Shown piece by piece: positions 39,148 to 48,592 of a stretch of 64,000 nucleotides of DNA. Where the stretch lies: NCBI GenBank assembly GCA_046074525.1, contig JBJTOK010000071.1, forward strand, positions 71,487-135,486, written 5' to 3'. Made by a program: the position numbers and the translations under genes. Below the pieces are notes generated by a model. It had not been told where the DNA came from, ran no database searches, and saw nothing but the letters and a program-made list of their open reading frames with translations. This DNA comes from JAHEZL01 sp046074525. GTDB taxonomy: Bacteria > Bacteroidota > Bacteroidia > Flavobacteriales_C > GCA-002722245. Numbering within the stretch: the stretch's first letter is position 1; each line of letters starts with the position of its first letter.

Positions 39148-40449
39148 TCAATACCCATGTCCCCAATCATCGCTGCGGCGTGTGCCCAGGATTTTGTAAT
39201 CCTTCTTGTCAATCGCTTCCTGCACACGATCCCTGTCTTTGTAAACCGACTTGGTAAAATAGCTATCAATACCCAGAAAAATATGAAAGGAGATTCCGCT
39301 GATGGCAACCGCTTTCAATAACCTCCCCCATATTTCTTTTTTACTCAGCAGCCATCTGTAGCAATAAAAAGAATAAATCATGGCGATAGGAAGCATGATG
39401 TAAAAAGTATGTGGAGACGGACCTTTGATCGAAAAAAAGAAGCTCAGGAAAATAAGGATGTAAGAAGAAAAAGTGATCCACTTTATTTTCTTCCACTCGC
39501 TGGTTTCATTCTTTTGGAAAAAGCCGATAATAAAAAGTGCTACCTGTGCAAAGCCAACAATGTAAAGAAAAGCGGTGAAGGGCGCCATCCATATATTTCT
39601 TTGAATCAGTTCCAATCGCAAATCGGTGTTGGTGCCAATCATATACGGAATTTCATAAGCTGCGAAAGAAAGGAAACGTGTTAAAATCACAGGTATGTTT
39701 TGGATATTTTCCCATACGAATTTAATGTTGGAACCTACATTTCCTGTTCCATGTGGATCGTTGTAAAAAAGAGTAGGGATGAGGGTTGCTGCGCCAATCA
39801 GCGCACCCAGCACATAAAAAACTCCGTATTTTATGAAATGCTTCGGCGTGTTTTTCAGTAGATATAAAAAAGCAAATCCGGTAAAGGGCAGCAGTAAAAC
39901 CCACGACATGTGGATTTGCATAACCAGTGTTGTTGCGATACCCATAGTGAAAAAGGCCAGACCTTTCTTCATAAAAGCATCCTTATACACTTCAATAATT
40001 TCCAGGAAACTGATGAAAAAAGGAATGGAGAAAAGCAAAACATAAGATGGATTCACTACTCTCGTTGAGAAGTGCATCACCCATGTAGTGGTGAGTACTA
40101 TCGTCCAAATGAGCCATTTCGGAATATCGCTGAATCTTTTGGAGATATAAGTCGCTAGTAAAGAAAGAGATGCGAAGGATAAAATGCCTAGGAAAATCAT
40201 AGGTGCTTCGGGAATGGAAAGAATGTAAAGAGGAGCACTTACCAGTAATCCTTGCAAAGCACCTGGGATTTGTGTGTTGGTGTAAACAATATCCGGACCG
40301 AAATAAGGCCAGGTTCCTGTTGTGTAAGATTTTAATCCGATAAGGTAAATCTGCAGTTCATCTTCCCCCCAGAACTCGGAAACCACGCCATAAACAATGC
40401 GCAGCACAAACAAACCAAAAATTAAGAGCAGAAAGTACTTTTGCTTCAT
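39148..40449 (-). CDS. polytopic membrane glycosyltransferase, GT-C (ArnT/PMT-like)
   Basis: The 433-residue protein has about ten to twelve hydrophobic helices. The N-terminal loop after helix 1 contains GEDELQIYLIGLKSYTTG with the acidic residues that serve as catalytic base in the GT-C fold, followed by WPYFGPDIVYTNTQIPGALQ. Family members transfer a sugar from a polyprenyl-phosphate donor on the periplasmic side. The acceptor is unknown. The C-terminus is soluble and charged (DRDRVQEAIDKKDYKILGTR). It lies between the secreted-protein cluster and the AddB-like gene on the same strand. Confidence 0.8.
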   Translation of the reverse strand: MKQKYFLLLIFGLFVLRIVYGVVSEFWGEDELQIYLIGLKSYTTGTWPYFGPDIVYTNTQIPGALQGLLVSAPLYILSIPEAPMIFLGILSFASLSLLATYISKRFSDIPKWLIWTIVLTTTWVMHFSTRVVNPSYVLLFSIPFFISFLEIIEVYKDAFMKKGLAFFTMGIATTLVMQIHMSWVLLLPFTGFAFLYLLKNTPKHFIKYGVFYVLGALIGAATLIPTLFYNDPHGTGNVGSNIKFVWENIQNIPVILTRFLSFAAYEIPYMIGTNTDLRLELIQRNIWMAPFTAFLYIVGFAQVALFIIGFFQKNETSEWKKIKWITFSSYILIFLSFFFSIKGPSPHTFYIMLPIAMIYSFYCYRWLLSKKEIWGRLLKAVAISGISFHIFLGIDSYFTKSVYKDRDRVQEAIDKKDYKILGTRRSDDWGHGY

Positions 40450-40509
40450 AATTGAAATTTGGTCGAAGATAAGGATTTATCTGTTGTTGGGTAAGAAATG
40501 CCAAAACGT

Positions 40510-42261
40510 TTACTTCACCACTAAAGGTTGCACAATGGGTAAGTCTTCGGAGGTGAAAATCTTTATAAAGTAAAGGCCTGGAGAGAGCTGTGTGTTTTCA
40601 TCAATGAGCTGTCCAATGGAAGAATAAATTTCAATTTTTTGAATGGTTTGACTGTCGCTAGTCACTGTAAATTCACCGACAGTGGGGTTGGGGAATATTC
40701 TGAAAAGTTCCTTAGGTTTTTGGAGTTCCAATGTGTTAATTGTGAGTTGGCTTTCGTAGGCACCAATATCAAACTTACCATTGACAGGACGTAAATCATT
40801 GCTGAAGTCGTAGTTAAATCCTGCAGTGTTTCCCGCATCGATACAAGGAGAATTGGATTGTAAATGAAAATCAAAAGCCTTTGGATCGGTCATCAATGGA
40901 TTGGAAAATAAAGAGTGTGCATCTTTGTTGCCGATGGTTTTAAAGTTGCTGATGTCGCTTTTGTTGTATTGGAAAAACACATAAGGATCAACCAGGGAGT
41001 CATTGGTGTAAAGGATGCAGAGGTAATTGGTGGAGTCTTCGTGGTACACCGAGTTGTAATCTAAATTTAGCGTAGCAAGATCCTTGTTGTATTTATAAAT
41101 TAAATAAGTAGGGTATTTGTGGCCGATAGCCGATGAACTGTAAAATAAGTTGTTTTGAAAGGTGATGCTGGTGTTGGATATGTTGGTGAAAGAAAAGGCC
41201 AGCTGACCGCCGTGCTTGTCTGGACGCTCTTCATATCCCCATCCTGCCCCGGCGTCGTAGCAAGTATTGTTTTCGAAGCGAATGTTGTCATAGCTGGAGG
41301 TAAGCGTATTGTCGCGACCAAAAAAGTCGAGAGAAGCCAAGCCACTATTGTAAATAATATTGTTGTAAAAGGAGATGTTGTACATTGAAACGTTAGCGAC
41401 AAACAATTCGCAACCAACACCGCAATCGTACATTTCACCAATTTCATTGTTGCGTACAATCATGTCATGAGAGTTACCATTGAACTCAATGGCATTGCCC
41501 CATCTAATGTTTCGGTTTGGTGTGTAGTTCTGAGCATGATCCATATCGCCACCACCCATATAAGTAATTTTTAAATTTTGAAAAATCAGGTTGCTGGCCT
41601 GGTGGCCTTTAATGCAATAGCTTCCGCCATATTTAAATTCCAGATTTTCAACCACCATATATTCTTGACCTGAGAAAGTAACCATGTAATTATTGATGGC
41701 GCATTCTATATCGGTATAAATTGACGCAGGGTTTTGGGTAGAGTACATCATCAAATAGTTTGAGCCGTCGCGGTCGTACCAAAAATCTCCTTGATTCAGT
41801 AAATCACTTTTGGTCCATTTTTTATGTCCAAAAGAAATATTGCCGTTAAGTGTAAAAATGATGTTGCCTATATCGGCGCTAAAAGTATTCACCGATTTCC
41901 AAAGGTTAGAGCCATCATTCACCCAATCGGAAGAGTTGTTTTTATTTTGAGAACCTAAAATCAATGGTTTTTTACCTGTTCCATAGCTAGTGAAAACGAT
42001 ATAGTTCCCCGCGCTGCCGCCTTTTCCTTTGATGTTTCCGCGCCATGTTTGATTGCATTTAAATTTGATGGAATCTCCAGCAGCAAACCAAATTGAATTT
42101 ACTTTGTCGATGGTTTTCCATGCCAGTGCAGGTGATTTTCCTGAGTTGGAATCGCTGCCTGTTGTGTCAATGTAATAATTGATAGCGCCTGCTAAATAAG
42201 GTGAGCAGAGCGATATTAATAATATTGAAATTGCTCGGATAGAAAAAGTAAGTGATCTCAT
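40510..42261 (-). CDS. secreted right-handed parallel beta-helix protein with T9SS sorting domain
   Basis: The 583-residue protein has a signal peptide ending AGA-I, then YYIDTTGSDSNSGKSPALAW, the usual opening of DUF1565-type beta-helix proteins. Repeated strand-turn units follow (VENLEFKYGGSYCIKG, LIFQNLKITYMGGGDMDH, FYNNIIYNSGLASLDFFG, FENNTCYDAGAGWGYEE). The C-terminus (FRIFPNPTVGEFTVTSD, LSPGLYFIKIF) is a T9SS type A domain. Such proteins act on or bind acidic polysaccharides. It is the last of four closely spaced genes starting at 46226, so it is probably co-expressed with the pectate lyase and the glycoside hydrolase. Confidence 0.9.
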   Translation of the reverse strand: MRSLTFSIRAISILLISLCSPYLAGAINYYIDTTGSDSNSGKSPALAWKTIDKVNSIWFAAGDSIKFKCNQTWRGNIKGKGGSAGNYIVFTSYGTGKKPLILGSQNKNNSSDWVNDGSNLWKSVNTFSADIGNIIFTLNGNISFGHKKWTKSDLLNQGDFWYDRDGSNYLMMYSTQNPASIYTDIECAINNYMVTFSGQEYMVVENLEFKYGGSYCIKGHQASNLIFQNLKITYMGGGDMDHAQNYTPNRNIRWGNAIEFNGNSHDMIVRNNEIGEMYDCGVGCELFVANVSMYNISFYNNIIYNSGLASLDFFGRDNTLTSSYDNIRFENNTCYDAGAGWGYEERPDKHGGQLAFSFTNISNTSITFQNNLFYSSSAIGHKYPTYLIYKYNKDLATLNLDYNSVYHEDSTNYLCILYTNDSLVDPYVFFQYNKSDISNFKTIGNKDAHSLFSNPLMTDPKAFDFHLQSNSPCIDAGNTAGFNYDFSNDLRPVNGKFDIGAYESQLTINTLELQKPKELFRIFPNPTVGEFTVTSDSQTIQKIEIYSSIGQLIDENTQLSPGLYFIKIFTSEDLPIVQPLVVK

Positions 42262-42295
42262 GCTTAAGCTAACGTGAAAGTGAAGTAATGGTTGT

Positions 42296-43972
42296 CTATC
42301 TTAGCATGACTAATTTTTTGCAAACCCAATTGCTTTCGTTTTTAAATAAGACGAGGTAAATGTTGCCAGGCAGCAATTCTCCATCTTGATTTGTGTTGTT
42401 CCACGAGTACTGGTATTGGCCAGCTTGCAATGACGAGTTGACTAAAGTTTTGATAAGAATTCCTTGCAAATTATAAATAAATAATCCGACTTCACTATTG
42501 TTTGGCAAATTAAAATTGAAGTGCGCTTCAGCATGATTTGGATTTGTAAAAGTAAAGTCAGCACGAATAGGAGATTGGTCCAGCACTTTTGTTGTTGCTG
42601 AAGTATCAAATAATCCATTGATATACACTTCAATGTTTGTGTAGCCTTCGGGACTGAGATCGAAGTTGTTGGCGTCGGCATAAAGATTCTTATTCAACCC
42701 ATGCAAATCCTCCCAGTGATCAGGCATGCCATCGTGATCGAGATCAGATAGTGCATTTCCTGTTTTGAATTGCGGCCAACCGCCCACTTGATTGGTGTTG
42801 TCAATAATTTTTCCAGTCCCATTTTTGGTGGAAAATATCGCTCTGCGGTCAACAGTATCGAGGTGAGGAATGATGGCTCCGGCATTATTTAAAACTTTAT
42901 CCAGCACCATTGAAGTGTCGTCTTCACTAATTCCGGAGGGTGTAAAAGCAGGCATGTAAGATCTGAAGTTAGTGTTGTTGGAATCCACCAGCCACCAATC
43001 GTCACTTGAATAAAGGTTAGGATACATTTTGGCCAGCACAGGGGAGCTGTTGTTTTTAATATAGATCTTGTTGTTTGTTTTTAAATTTTGAGAAAGTGTA
43101 ATAGGGTAGGTAGGGTATTGCAATGGTTTGTAGTAATTGCCAATGATATTTGATTTTGTAGGGAAGTTTACGTTTTCAAAATTTGATAGGATGGTGCCTT
43201 CCCAATCACCCCAATTGTAAATCACGTTATTTATTAATTCGGTTTCAGTGTCAAAAGTAACGTTGGGATTTCGGCCATTGTTATGAGCAAACAGGTTGTG
43301 ATGAACAGATATTTGTTTGTTGTGCCATCCAATTATTAGTCCGGTGCTGTGTCCGGGATTTTCTCCGGGTTTAACGCTGTGTAAACTTTTGTGCAATCCT
43401 TCGCTAATAATGCAGTTTTGAATGGTAATGTCGTGGCAGGGATACCAAAGTGACATGTTTTCATCAACGGCCCAACTTACCGAACAGTGATCAATGATAA
43501 TATTGAAAGGTTCCTTAGAAGGATCGGTTTCGGCAGCAGAGTTTTCAATGGTTAATCCGTCTCTATTGTCGGGATCTGGTCCAACAAGACTATCTCCAAC
43601 GCGAAATCTTAAGTTTCTGATGATTACATCATGAGTTCTGATTCTGATGGCAGCACCCCTAATGCAAATTCCATCGCCAGGGGCAGTTTGTCCGGCAATG
43701 GTGATGTATGGTTCGTCAATAAAAAGATCTTTTGTTAAGGAGATAGTGCCTCCCGTACGAAAAATAACTGTCCGTGATCTTTGTGTTAATAATGCTTCCT
43801 TTAAGCTGCCAGCACCGCTTTCATTTAAGTTAGTGACTTCAATGATCTTTCCACCGCGACCTCCAATGGTTTTGCTTCCAAATCCTTCAGCTCCGGGAAA
43901 GGCAGGCAAGTTTTGAGCCTGGCAAAGATGAATGATTAATATGCTGAGTGTAAGCAATAAGTAACGCAACAT
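42296..43972 (-). CDS. secreted pectate lyase-like protein (PL1 fold) with T9SS-type tail
   Basis: The 558-residue protein has a signal peptide (MLRYLLLTLSILIIHLCQAQ), then FPGAEGFGSKTIGGRGGKII and LNESGAGSLKEAL, the family opening of bacterial pectate lyases. The beta-helix core has RTHDVIIRNLRFRVGDS, the calcium-site DPDNRDGLTIEN region, IIDHCSVSWAVDENMSLWY and VHHNLFAHNNGRNPNV. The tail (FTNPNHAEAHFNFNLPNNSE, PGNIYLVLFK) is a FlgD/T9SS-like sorting domain. It should cleave polygalacturonate by beta-elimination outside the cell. It is 17 bp downstream of the hydrolase gene. No SusC/SusD pair accompanies it in this window. Confidence 0.93.
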   Translation of the reverse strand: MLRYLLLTLSILIIHLCQAQNLPAFPGAEGFGSKTIGGRGGKIIEVTNLNESGAGSLKEALLTQRSRTVIFRTGGTISLTKDLFIDEPYITIAGQTAPGDGICIRGAAIRIRTHDVIIRNLRFRVGDSLVGPDPDNRDGLTIENSAAETDPSKEPFNIIIDHCSVSWAVDENMSLWYPCHDITIQNCIISEGLHKSLHSVKPGENPGHSTGLIIGWHNKQISVHHNLFAHNNGRNPNVTFDTETELINNVIYNWGDWEGTILSNFENVNFPTKSNIIGNYYKPLQYPTYPITLSQNLKTNNKIYIKNNSSPVLAKMYPNLYSSDDWWLVDSNNTNFRSYMPAFTPSGISEDDTSMVLDKVLNNAGAIIPHLDTVDRRAIFSTKNGTGKIIDNTNQVGGWPQFKTGNALSDLDHDGMPDHWEDLHGLNKNLYADANNFDLSPEGYTNIEVYINGLFDTSATTKVLDQSPIRADFTFTNPNHAEAHFNFNLPNNSEVGLFIYNLQGILIKTLVNSSLQAGQYQYSWNNTNQDGELLPGNIYLVLFKNESNWVCKKLVMLR

Positions 43973-43989
43973 ATGCTTTGATCTAAAAA

Positions 43990-45306
43990 TTAGTATATAA
44001 ATAATAATTTCTTTGTCAGGTATTCATTGTTTGGACTTCTTAGAACGACGAAAAAAAGTCCTTTGTTCAAGTCGTTTTTTTCGATAGACAAAGAATTCCC
44101 TGTAAGGTTGCTGATTTCTTTAACGCTTTTTCCCTCGCTATTGAATATTTCAAGGTGGAAGGATTCGTTGTTTGGGTTTTTAAAAGTGAGCACGCTTTGG
44201 TTTTGAGCTGGGTTTGGAAAAAGCATGAAGTCGTTTTTCGTTGATATTTCATTTTCAGAAGTAGTGCAGGCCGAAAAATTTTTGAAGGTATTGTAAGCTG
44301 CTTTTACATTTAAGTTTTCGTCGATTAAACCCGATTGTAAGTGCGCAGCGTTGGCATCGCTGCCCTGAACAAGCTTAAAGAAATAAGCTTCGTTCACCCC
44401 CAGATCTTCTATCTTTTTAATGTATTGCTCAAGTCGTTGCGCCTGAAAAGCATCGGAGTAGGGGAGTTCGTAATTCAAATTCGGACCGCCAAATTCAGTA
44501 ACTATAATTGGCTTAGTAATCGTGTCACTAAAGTTGTTGTAGTAGATATCCCAGTTTTCTACGTCATCGTAAAAGTGCAGATCTATCATGTCGTAAAGAG
44601 CATGTTTCAAAACCGAATCAATTCTGGTTTTGGTATTGATGAAGAGGCTGTTGTTGCAGTTAGGTGTAGCGTAATAATTCCCTTCATCATCTCTGAACGT
44701 ATTTATTTTACCATTGCACATTGCGAGCGCGCGCAAGGAAAAGGTGGTGAATCCACCTAAAACCACTTTGGTAGTTGGAGAATGTTGTTTTGCTGATTGG
44801 TATAAAATATTGTTGCTGGCAATAAATTGAGATGCATTTCCTGCATACCAATAGTCGCTTTGCCACTCGTTGCCAAATTGGATTTTTGCGATTTTGCCTG
44901 AATACCTTTTTAGTAAGGTGTCAATGTAGTTTTTAAAGTCGTTATTATCACTGTAAACACACGATTGACCGTTTTTAATATTGGAGCAAGCCCAGGTTGA
45001 AGCGTTGGATTGTATGGTGAGTAAAATTTCATATTGGTTGTTGTAGGCCCAATTAATTCTTTCATCTAGTGGCGACCAATTGAAATTGCCTTTTGTTGGT
45101 TCGCGCAAAGCCCAATCTTCGGCAAATCGTATTTTCTTTATTTGTAAATCATCGAGATAGGGTTTTGTGAAGTTCCTTTGTTCGGTATTGGAAACAGGAG
45201 GGAAAGAAATGCCAAGTGTCAGTGAAGAGCTGCAATTACTGTTTTGGCCTAAAAGATTGATTAAAGAGCAAATCAATATTGATAAGAGCGTACACTTTTT
45301 TTGCAT
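43990..45306 (-). CDS. secreted glycoside hydrolase, clan GH-A TIM barrel, with T9SS sorting domain
   Basis: The 438-residue product starts at the ATG at 45304-45306 (MQKKCTLLSI), directly behind the stop of the LamG gene; the longer frame to 45339 would overlap it and lacks a signal. The barrel has IRFAEDWALREPTKGNFNWS, the acid/base Glu147 in KIQFGNEWQSDYW and the nucleophile Glu271 in IIVTEFGGPN, the Asn-Glu plus Glu pattern of clan GH-A (GH5/GH39-like). The tail (MLFPNPAQNQSVLTF, DLNKGLFFVVLRS) is T9SS type A. It should cleave a beta-linked polysaccharide outside the cell; the exact substrate is unknown. It is one of four closely spaced cargo genes. Confidence 0.85.
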   Translation of the reverse strand: MQKKCTLLSILICSLINLLGQNSNCSSSLTLGISFPPVSNTEQRNFTKPYLDDLQIKKIRFAEDWALREPTKGNFNWSPLDERINWAYNNQYEILLTIQSNASTWACSNIKNGQSCVYSDNNDFKNYIDTLLKRYSGKIAKIQFGNEWQSDYWYAGNASQFIASNNILYQSAKQHSPTTKVVLGGFTTFSLRALAMCNGKINTFRDDEGNYYATPNCNNSLFINTKTRIDSVLKHALYDMIDLHFYDDVENWDIYYNNFSDTITKPIIVTEFGGPNLNYELPYSDAFQAQRLEQYIKKIEDLGVNEAYFFKLVQGSDANAAHLQSGLIDENLNVKAAYNTFKNFSACTTSENEISTKNDFMLFPNPAQNQSVLTFKNPNNESFHLEIFNSEGKSVKEISNLTGNSLSIEKNDLNKGLFFVVLRSPNNEYLTKKLLFIY

Positions 45307-45308
45307 AA

Positions 45309-46226
45309 TTATTTTGTGATTATAAGTTTTTGAGCGCAAGACATTTGGTTATTGTTTGTTTTAATAATGTATATACCGGGGCTTAAATTTTGCAAATTGA
45401 TTTCCTGCGCAAATCCAAATGCTACTGCTTCACCATTGGTATTGTAGATTTCGTAGTTTAATGGAGTTAAAAAATTAATACTTTCTTTAGCGGGATTGGG
45501 ATAAAATGAATTTGAATTATAGTTGTTGATGTTAGCGATGGATGTTGGGTTTTCACTTTCGATTCGGAAAAGATCAAGTGCTTCATCTGCAGAGAATCCT
45601 CTTGCGTAATATCTGAAATCATCTATTTTGCCATGCCAGTAACGGGCAAGATTTTTACTTTGCGCACCAATGCGCAAAGGGTTATGATCGATGGAGGTAA
45701 CATCGATGGTTCTTTTTTCCCTCAGTATCCCATCAATAAAGTATTGAAGTTCATCGCCATTAAAAGTCAAAATGTATTGGTGCCATTCTTTATCCAGATT
45801 AGGTACATTATCTAATAAAGTTTCATTGAAAGCAAAGGCGCCTACTTTTTTTTCGTTGGAGGTGTAGTGAATTCCAATGCCATAGTCTCTGGCAAAGCCA
45901 AAATCAAAAATCACATGAGTTTCGGTAAATCCACCTTCGCTTTGTGCCCAAATGGAAACGGTGAATGAATCGGGGTGGTTCAAGTTGTCGTTGTATGGAA
46001 TTTCAATGTAATCGTTTATGCCATCGAAATGGAATGCTTTATCGGGAATATCAAATCTGTCGTAGGTTAATGTTGCGCCATTAATAACGCCATTGAAATC
46101 GTTGCTTACATTATTGTTTGCATTACCACTGAAGGGAAGTTCAATTTTAAGATTGGCTGATAAGTCTTGAGCCTGCAGTCCAATTTGTAATCCCAATGCG
46201 ATCAATGCAGTTATTAGCGTTTTCAT
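45309..46226 (-). CDS. secreted LamG-domain protein with T9SS sorting domain
   Basis: The 305-residue protein has a signal peptide (MKTLITALIALGLQIGLQAQ) and one LamG sandwich (FSGNANNNVSNDFNGVINGA, FHFDGINDYIEIPYNDNLNH, FTVSIWAQSEGGF, GKIDDFRYYARGFSADEALD). The tail (FYPNPAKESINFLTPL, LQNLSPGIYIIKTNN) is T9SS type A. It resembles the protein at 27165 in layout. It probably binds glycan at the cell surface, serving as an accessory to the hydrolase whose start lies two bases after its stop. It is the promoter-proximal gene of a four-gene cargo operon. Confidence 0.9.
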   Translation of the reverse strand: MKTLITALIALGLQIGLQAQDLSANLKIELPFSGNANNNVSNDFNGVINGATLTYDRFDIPDKAFHFDGINDYIEIPYNDNLNHPDSFTVSIWAQSEGGFTETHVIFDFGFARDYGIGIHYTSNEKKVGAFAFNETLLDNVPNLDKEWHQYILTFNGDELQYFIDGILREKRTIDVTSIDHNPLRIGAQSKNLARYWHGKIDDFRYYARGFSADEALDLFRIESENPTSIANINNYNSNSFYPNPAKESINFLTPLNYEIYNTNGEAVAFGFAQEINLQNLSPGIYIIKTNNNQMSCAQKLIITK

Positions 46227-46599
46227 TTTATGAAATATGTTATCTGATCATTATTAAAGAAATTTCAAAAGGTAGTTTTGCTTTTTCGTAATATTTTTGT
46301 TTGGCACATAATATTTGTGCAATGATATCGGAAAAAAAAATTGATTTATAGAGAAGGTATGTTTTTTTTTACGAATTAAAGTATTGATAATTAGTGGTTT
46401 GCGTAATTTGTTTTTGCGCTTAGAGATCAATATGAATGAAGCTTAATCATCTATTTTCCAGTTGTTTTTTATGGGCTAGTGGGTAATATTTTTTGCGCTT
46501 AGATATTTTATTTGTTTTTAAAAAGGTGTTGCAGTCCTCTGCTGCAACACCCGTAATTACGCAATAACTTAAATTTGATTCATATGCATTTAATGACTG
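46227..46599. other. 373-bp AT-rich intergenic region
   Basis: No gene is seen. It should hold the promoter of the LamG-hydrolase-lyase operon (minus strand). It contains the terminator of the upstream esterase gene (46520-46552) and a 14-bp direct repeat TTTTTGCGCTTAGA at 46412-46425 and 46490-46503, 78 bp apart. Confidence 0.65.
46520..46552 (-). terminator. rho-independent terminator after the esterase-like gene
   Basis: On the minus strand GGTGTTGCAG (46542-46551 side), a loop of seven bases, CTGCAACACC (46525-46534 side) and then five Ts. A perfect 10-bp stem 48 bp after the stop at 46600. Confidence 0.85.
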
Positions 46600-48492
46600 T
46601 CATTTGATCAAGGATATTTTATTGCTCTCTATAGAGCTGTTGTTGTAAGTCGCTTTAACGAAATACAAACCATTTTCTAGAGTGCTTAAGTCTGCATCAT
46701 AAGTTTTATGAGTAAGAATTTCATCTGCAACAGTCATCACTTCATTTCCCAGAATATCGTAAATTCCAATATGCACTTTCTGGTCAACCCCACTGCTGAT
46801 TTCGATGTGCATGATTCCTGATGTCGGATTTGGATATGTTCGAATAATATTCAAATCGATTTCCCCAACCAAATTTGTTGTTTCAGGAGTCTGGTTCGAA
46901 ATGGTAGTTATCGCTGAATTGATTGGGACTGGAGCTCCTACAAGATATGGGGTGAGTGTTGTTTTTGTGGAGGAGGGGCAGCTCAAAGAAGGATCAATTT
47001 GTGCGCTTAAATAGCTTTCTCCACTAATCTTAAAGCCTGTGCCGAAGGTAATTTTTTCTCCGGCTTTTAAGCGTACGCTTGATGAATTTTTAGCAATAAA
47101 TTTTCTGTCAGGTTCACCTGCAACAGTGATGCTTTTGCCTGCTGTGTATCTTTTGAACTGTCCTGAAAGTGTAGTGTTTGGAATGGTTAAATCGCAATCT
47201 TCAACGGAAATTTGATTTTTGATAAAACTTTCAATTTCTAAGGATATTTCCTCGTGATAATGATTTTCTTCACTGTCGTATACAAAGATGTCATCGAATG
47301 GGGTTTTGCTCCAAATACTTCCATTGTCTTTTGCGAAACTTACGCTGAAATAATAATCATCATCAATGTTTCTAAGGTCCAGTGCACTTGTGGTAGGAAC
47401 AAAGCAATGATTGTCGAACAATGAATAAATTGGACCATGTCCAGTTTTAATATCAGCAATCATTTTGTTGGTGGGGAAATATCCTCCGGGAACATGGTCA
47501 ACCGGAGTCCAGTCAACGGACAATTCATAATCATTGTAATCGGGACCAAATTTATCTATCATTCCATAAAAAACCCGTCTTACGCCTATACCCTTATTTG
47601 AAATGGCATAGGAAAAACCATTAATGTCCACTGCCCAATCATAATATTGATAATCGATCATTTTGTCGCCAGGGTTTAATAAGTTGCCACTTGGTTCCAC
47701 ATCTTTTTGCCCTGATCGCTCATAACCGGCACCACTTCCATTTGAAATTGCAATCTTTCTTAAGCCAACAGCGCTAGGATAGTCTCCCATTGCGATCAAT
47801 TTTTGATTAAAAGCATTTCGCTCGGTGCTTGGAATTGTATTTGAATAATAATTATAAATGAGGAGTTGCTTTGCTGCTTGAGACTTTAGGGCATCAGCAT
47901 AAATACCATTTCCTTGAAAGTAATCGATAAATGCTTGATCCCCTATTGGTAAATTAGCACCCTGGTGAGGTGTGTCGAATGATATGTATAGTTTTGTACG
48001 GTGGTCTATATTCAGATTTTCCATATACATTAGGCTATAGCGTGCAATTAATCCACCCATGCTTATTCCCATTACAACATTTCTGCTTGTTGGGGGAGTC
48101 ATACTATTCACGTAGTCAATTATTTTCACTGCCGACATGGCGTTTTTTTCCATGTCATCCATGGAATTGTCATAGCTCACCAATACGATATCATACCCCA
48201 TTTGTCGAAGGTCTGCCGCCAGTCCTTTTTGATTCATCGTATTCCAAAGTTCGTCCTTTCCTTCACTGTTGGTTAAGTCAAAGCCTTTTAAAATGATGAT
48301 AGGGTTTACCAATGAGCTATGCCCATTGCCATAAAAGAACCAAGCATCGCATTCAGCTGTTTGCCCATTAAAGGTGTAAGGCGAAGATGATAGATTTGTC
48401 AATTCAAAGTCGGGAGTTGGAACTGCGGCCCAAGCTCCGGTATGCAACAGCGCCGCTGTGCAGAGACTTAATGTGACTTTTAGTAGTTTCAT
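46600..48492 (-). CDS. secreted alpha/beta-hydrolase (lipase/esterase-like) with T9SS sorting domain
   Basis: The 630-residue protein has a signal peptide ending WAA-V. The hydrolase domain has NPIIILKGFDL as the oxyanion-side strand, YDIVLVSYDNS, and the nucleophile elbow GISMGGLIARY with Ser144. A linker with GKSITVAGEPDRKFI and AGEKITFGTGF looks like a beta-solenoid-like spacer. The tail (IIRTYPNPTSGIMHIE, LSTLENGLYFVKATY) is T9SS type A. It should hydrolyse an ester or a lipid outside the cell. Upstream is the tail-fibre-like gene, 100 bp away. A clear terminator follows. Confidence 0.88.
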   Translation of the reverse strand: MKLLKVTLSLCTAALLHTGAWAAVPTPDFELTNLSSSPYTFNGQTAECDAWFFYGNGHSSLVNPIIILKGFDLTNSEGKDELWNTMNQKGLAADLRQMGYDIVLVSYDNSMDDMEKNAMSAVKIIDYVNSMTPPTSRNVVMGISMGGLIARYSLMYMENLNIDHRTKLYISFDTPHQGANLPIGDQAFIDYFQGNGIYADALKSQAAKQLLIYNYYSNTIPSTERNAFNQKLIAMGDYPSAVGLRKIAISNGSGAGYERSGQKDVEPSGNLLNPGDKMIDYQYYDWAVDINGFSYAISNKGIGVRRVFYGMIDKFGPDYNDYELSVDWTPVDHVPGGYFPTNKMIADIKTGHGPIYSLFDNHCFVPTTSALDLRNIDDDYYFSVSFAKDNGSIWSKTPFDDIFVYDSEENHYHEEISLEIESFIKNQISVEDCDLTIPNTTLSGQFKRYTAGKSITVAGEPDRKFIAKNSSSVRLKAGEKITFGTGFKISGESYLSAQIDPSLSCPSSTKTTLTPYLVGAPVPINSAITTISNQTPETTNLVGEIDLNIIRTYPNPTSGIMHIEISSGVDQKVHIGIYDILGNEVMTVADEILTHKTYDADLSTLENGLYFVKATYNNSSIESNKISLIK

Positions 48493-48592
48493 ATATAAAT
48501 ATTTTTTAGGCCATGATTTATCCCTATCTTTTTGTCAACGCGATTTATGCGCTCTGTTGCTTTGGGATTTTATATGATTTAGAGGTTGAAAA

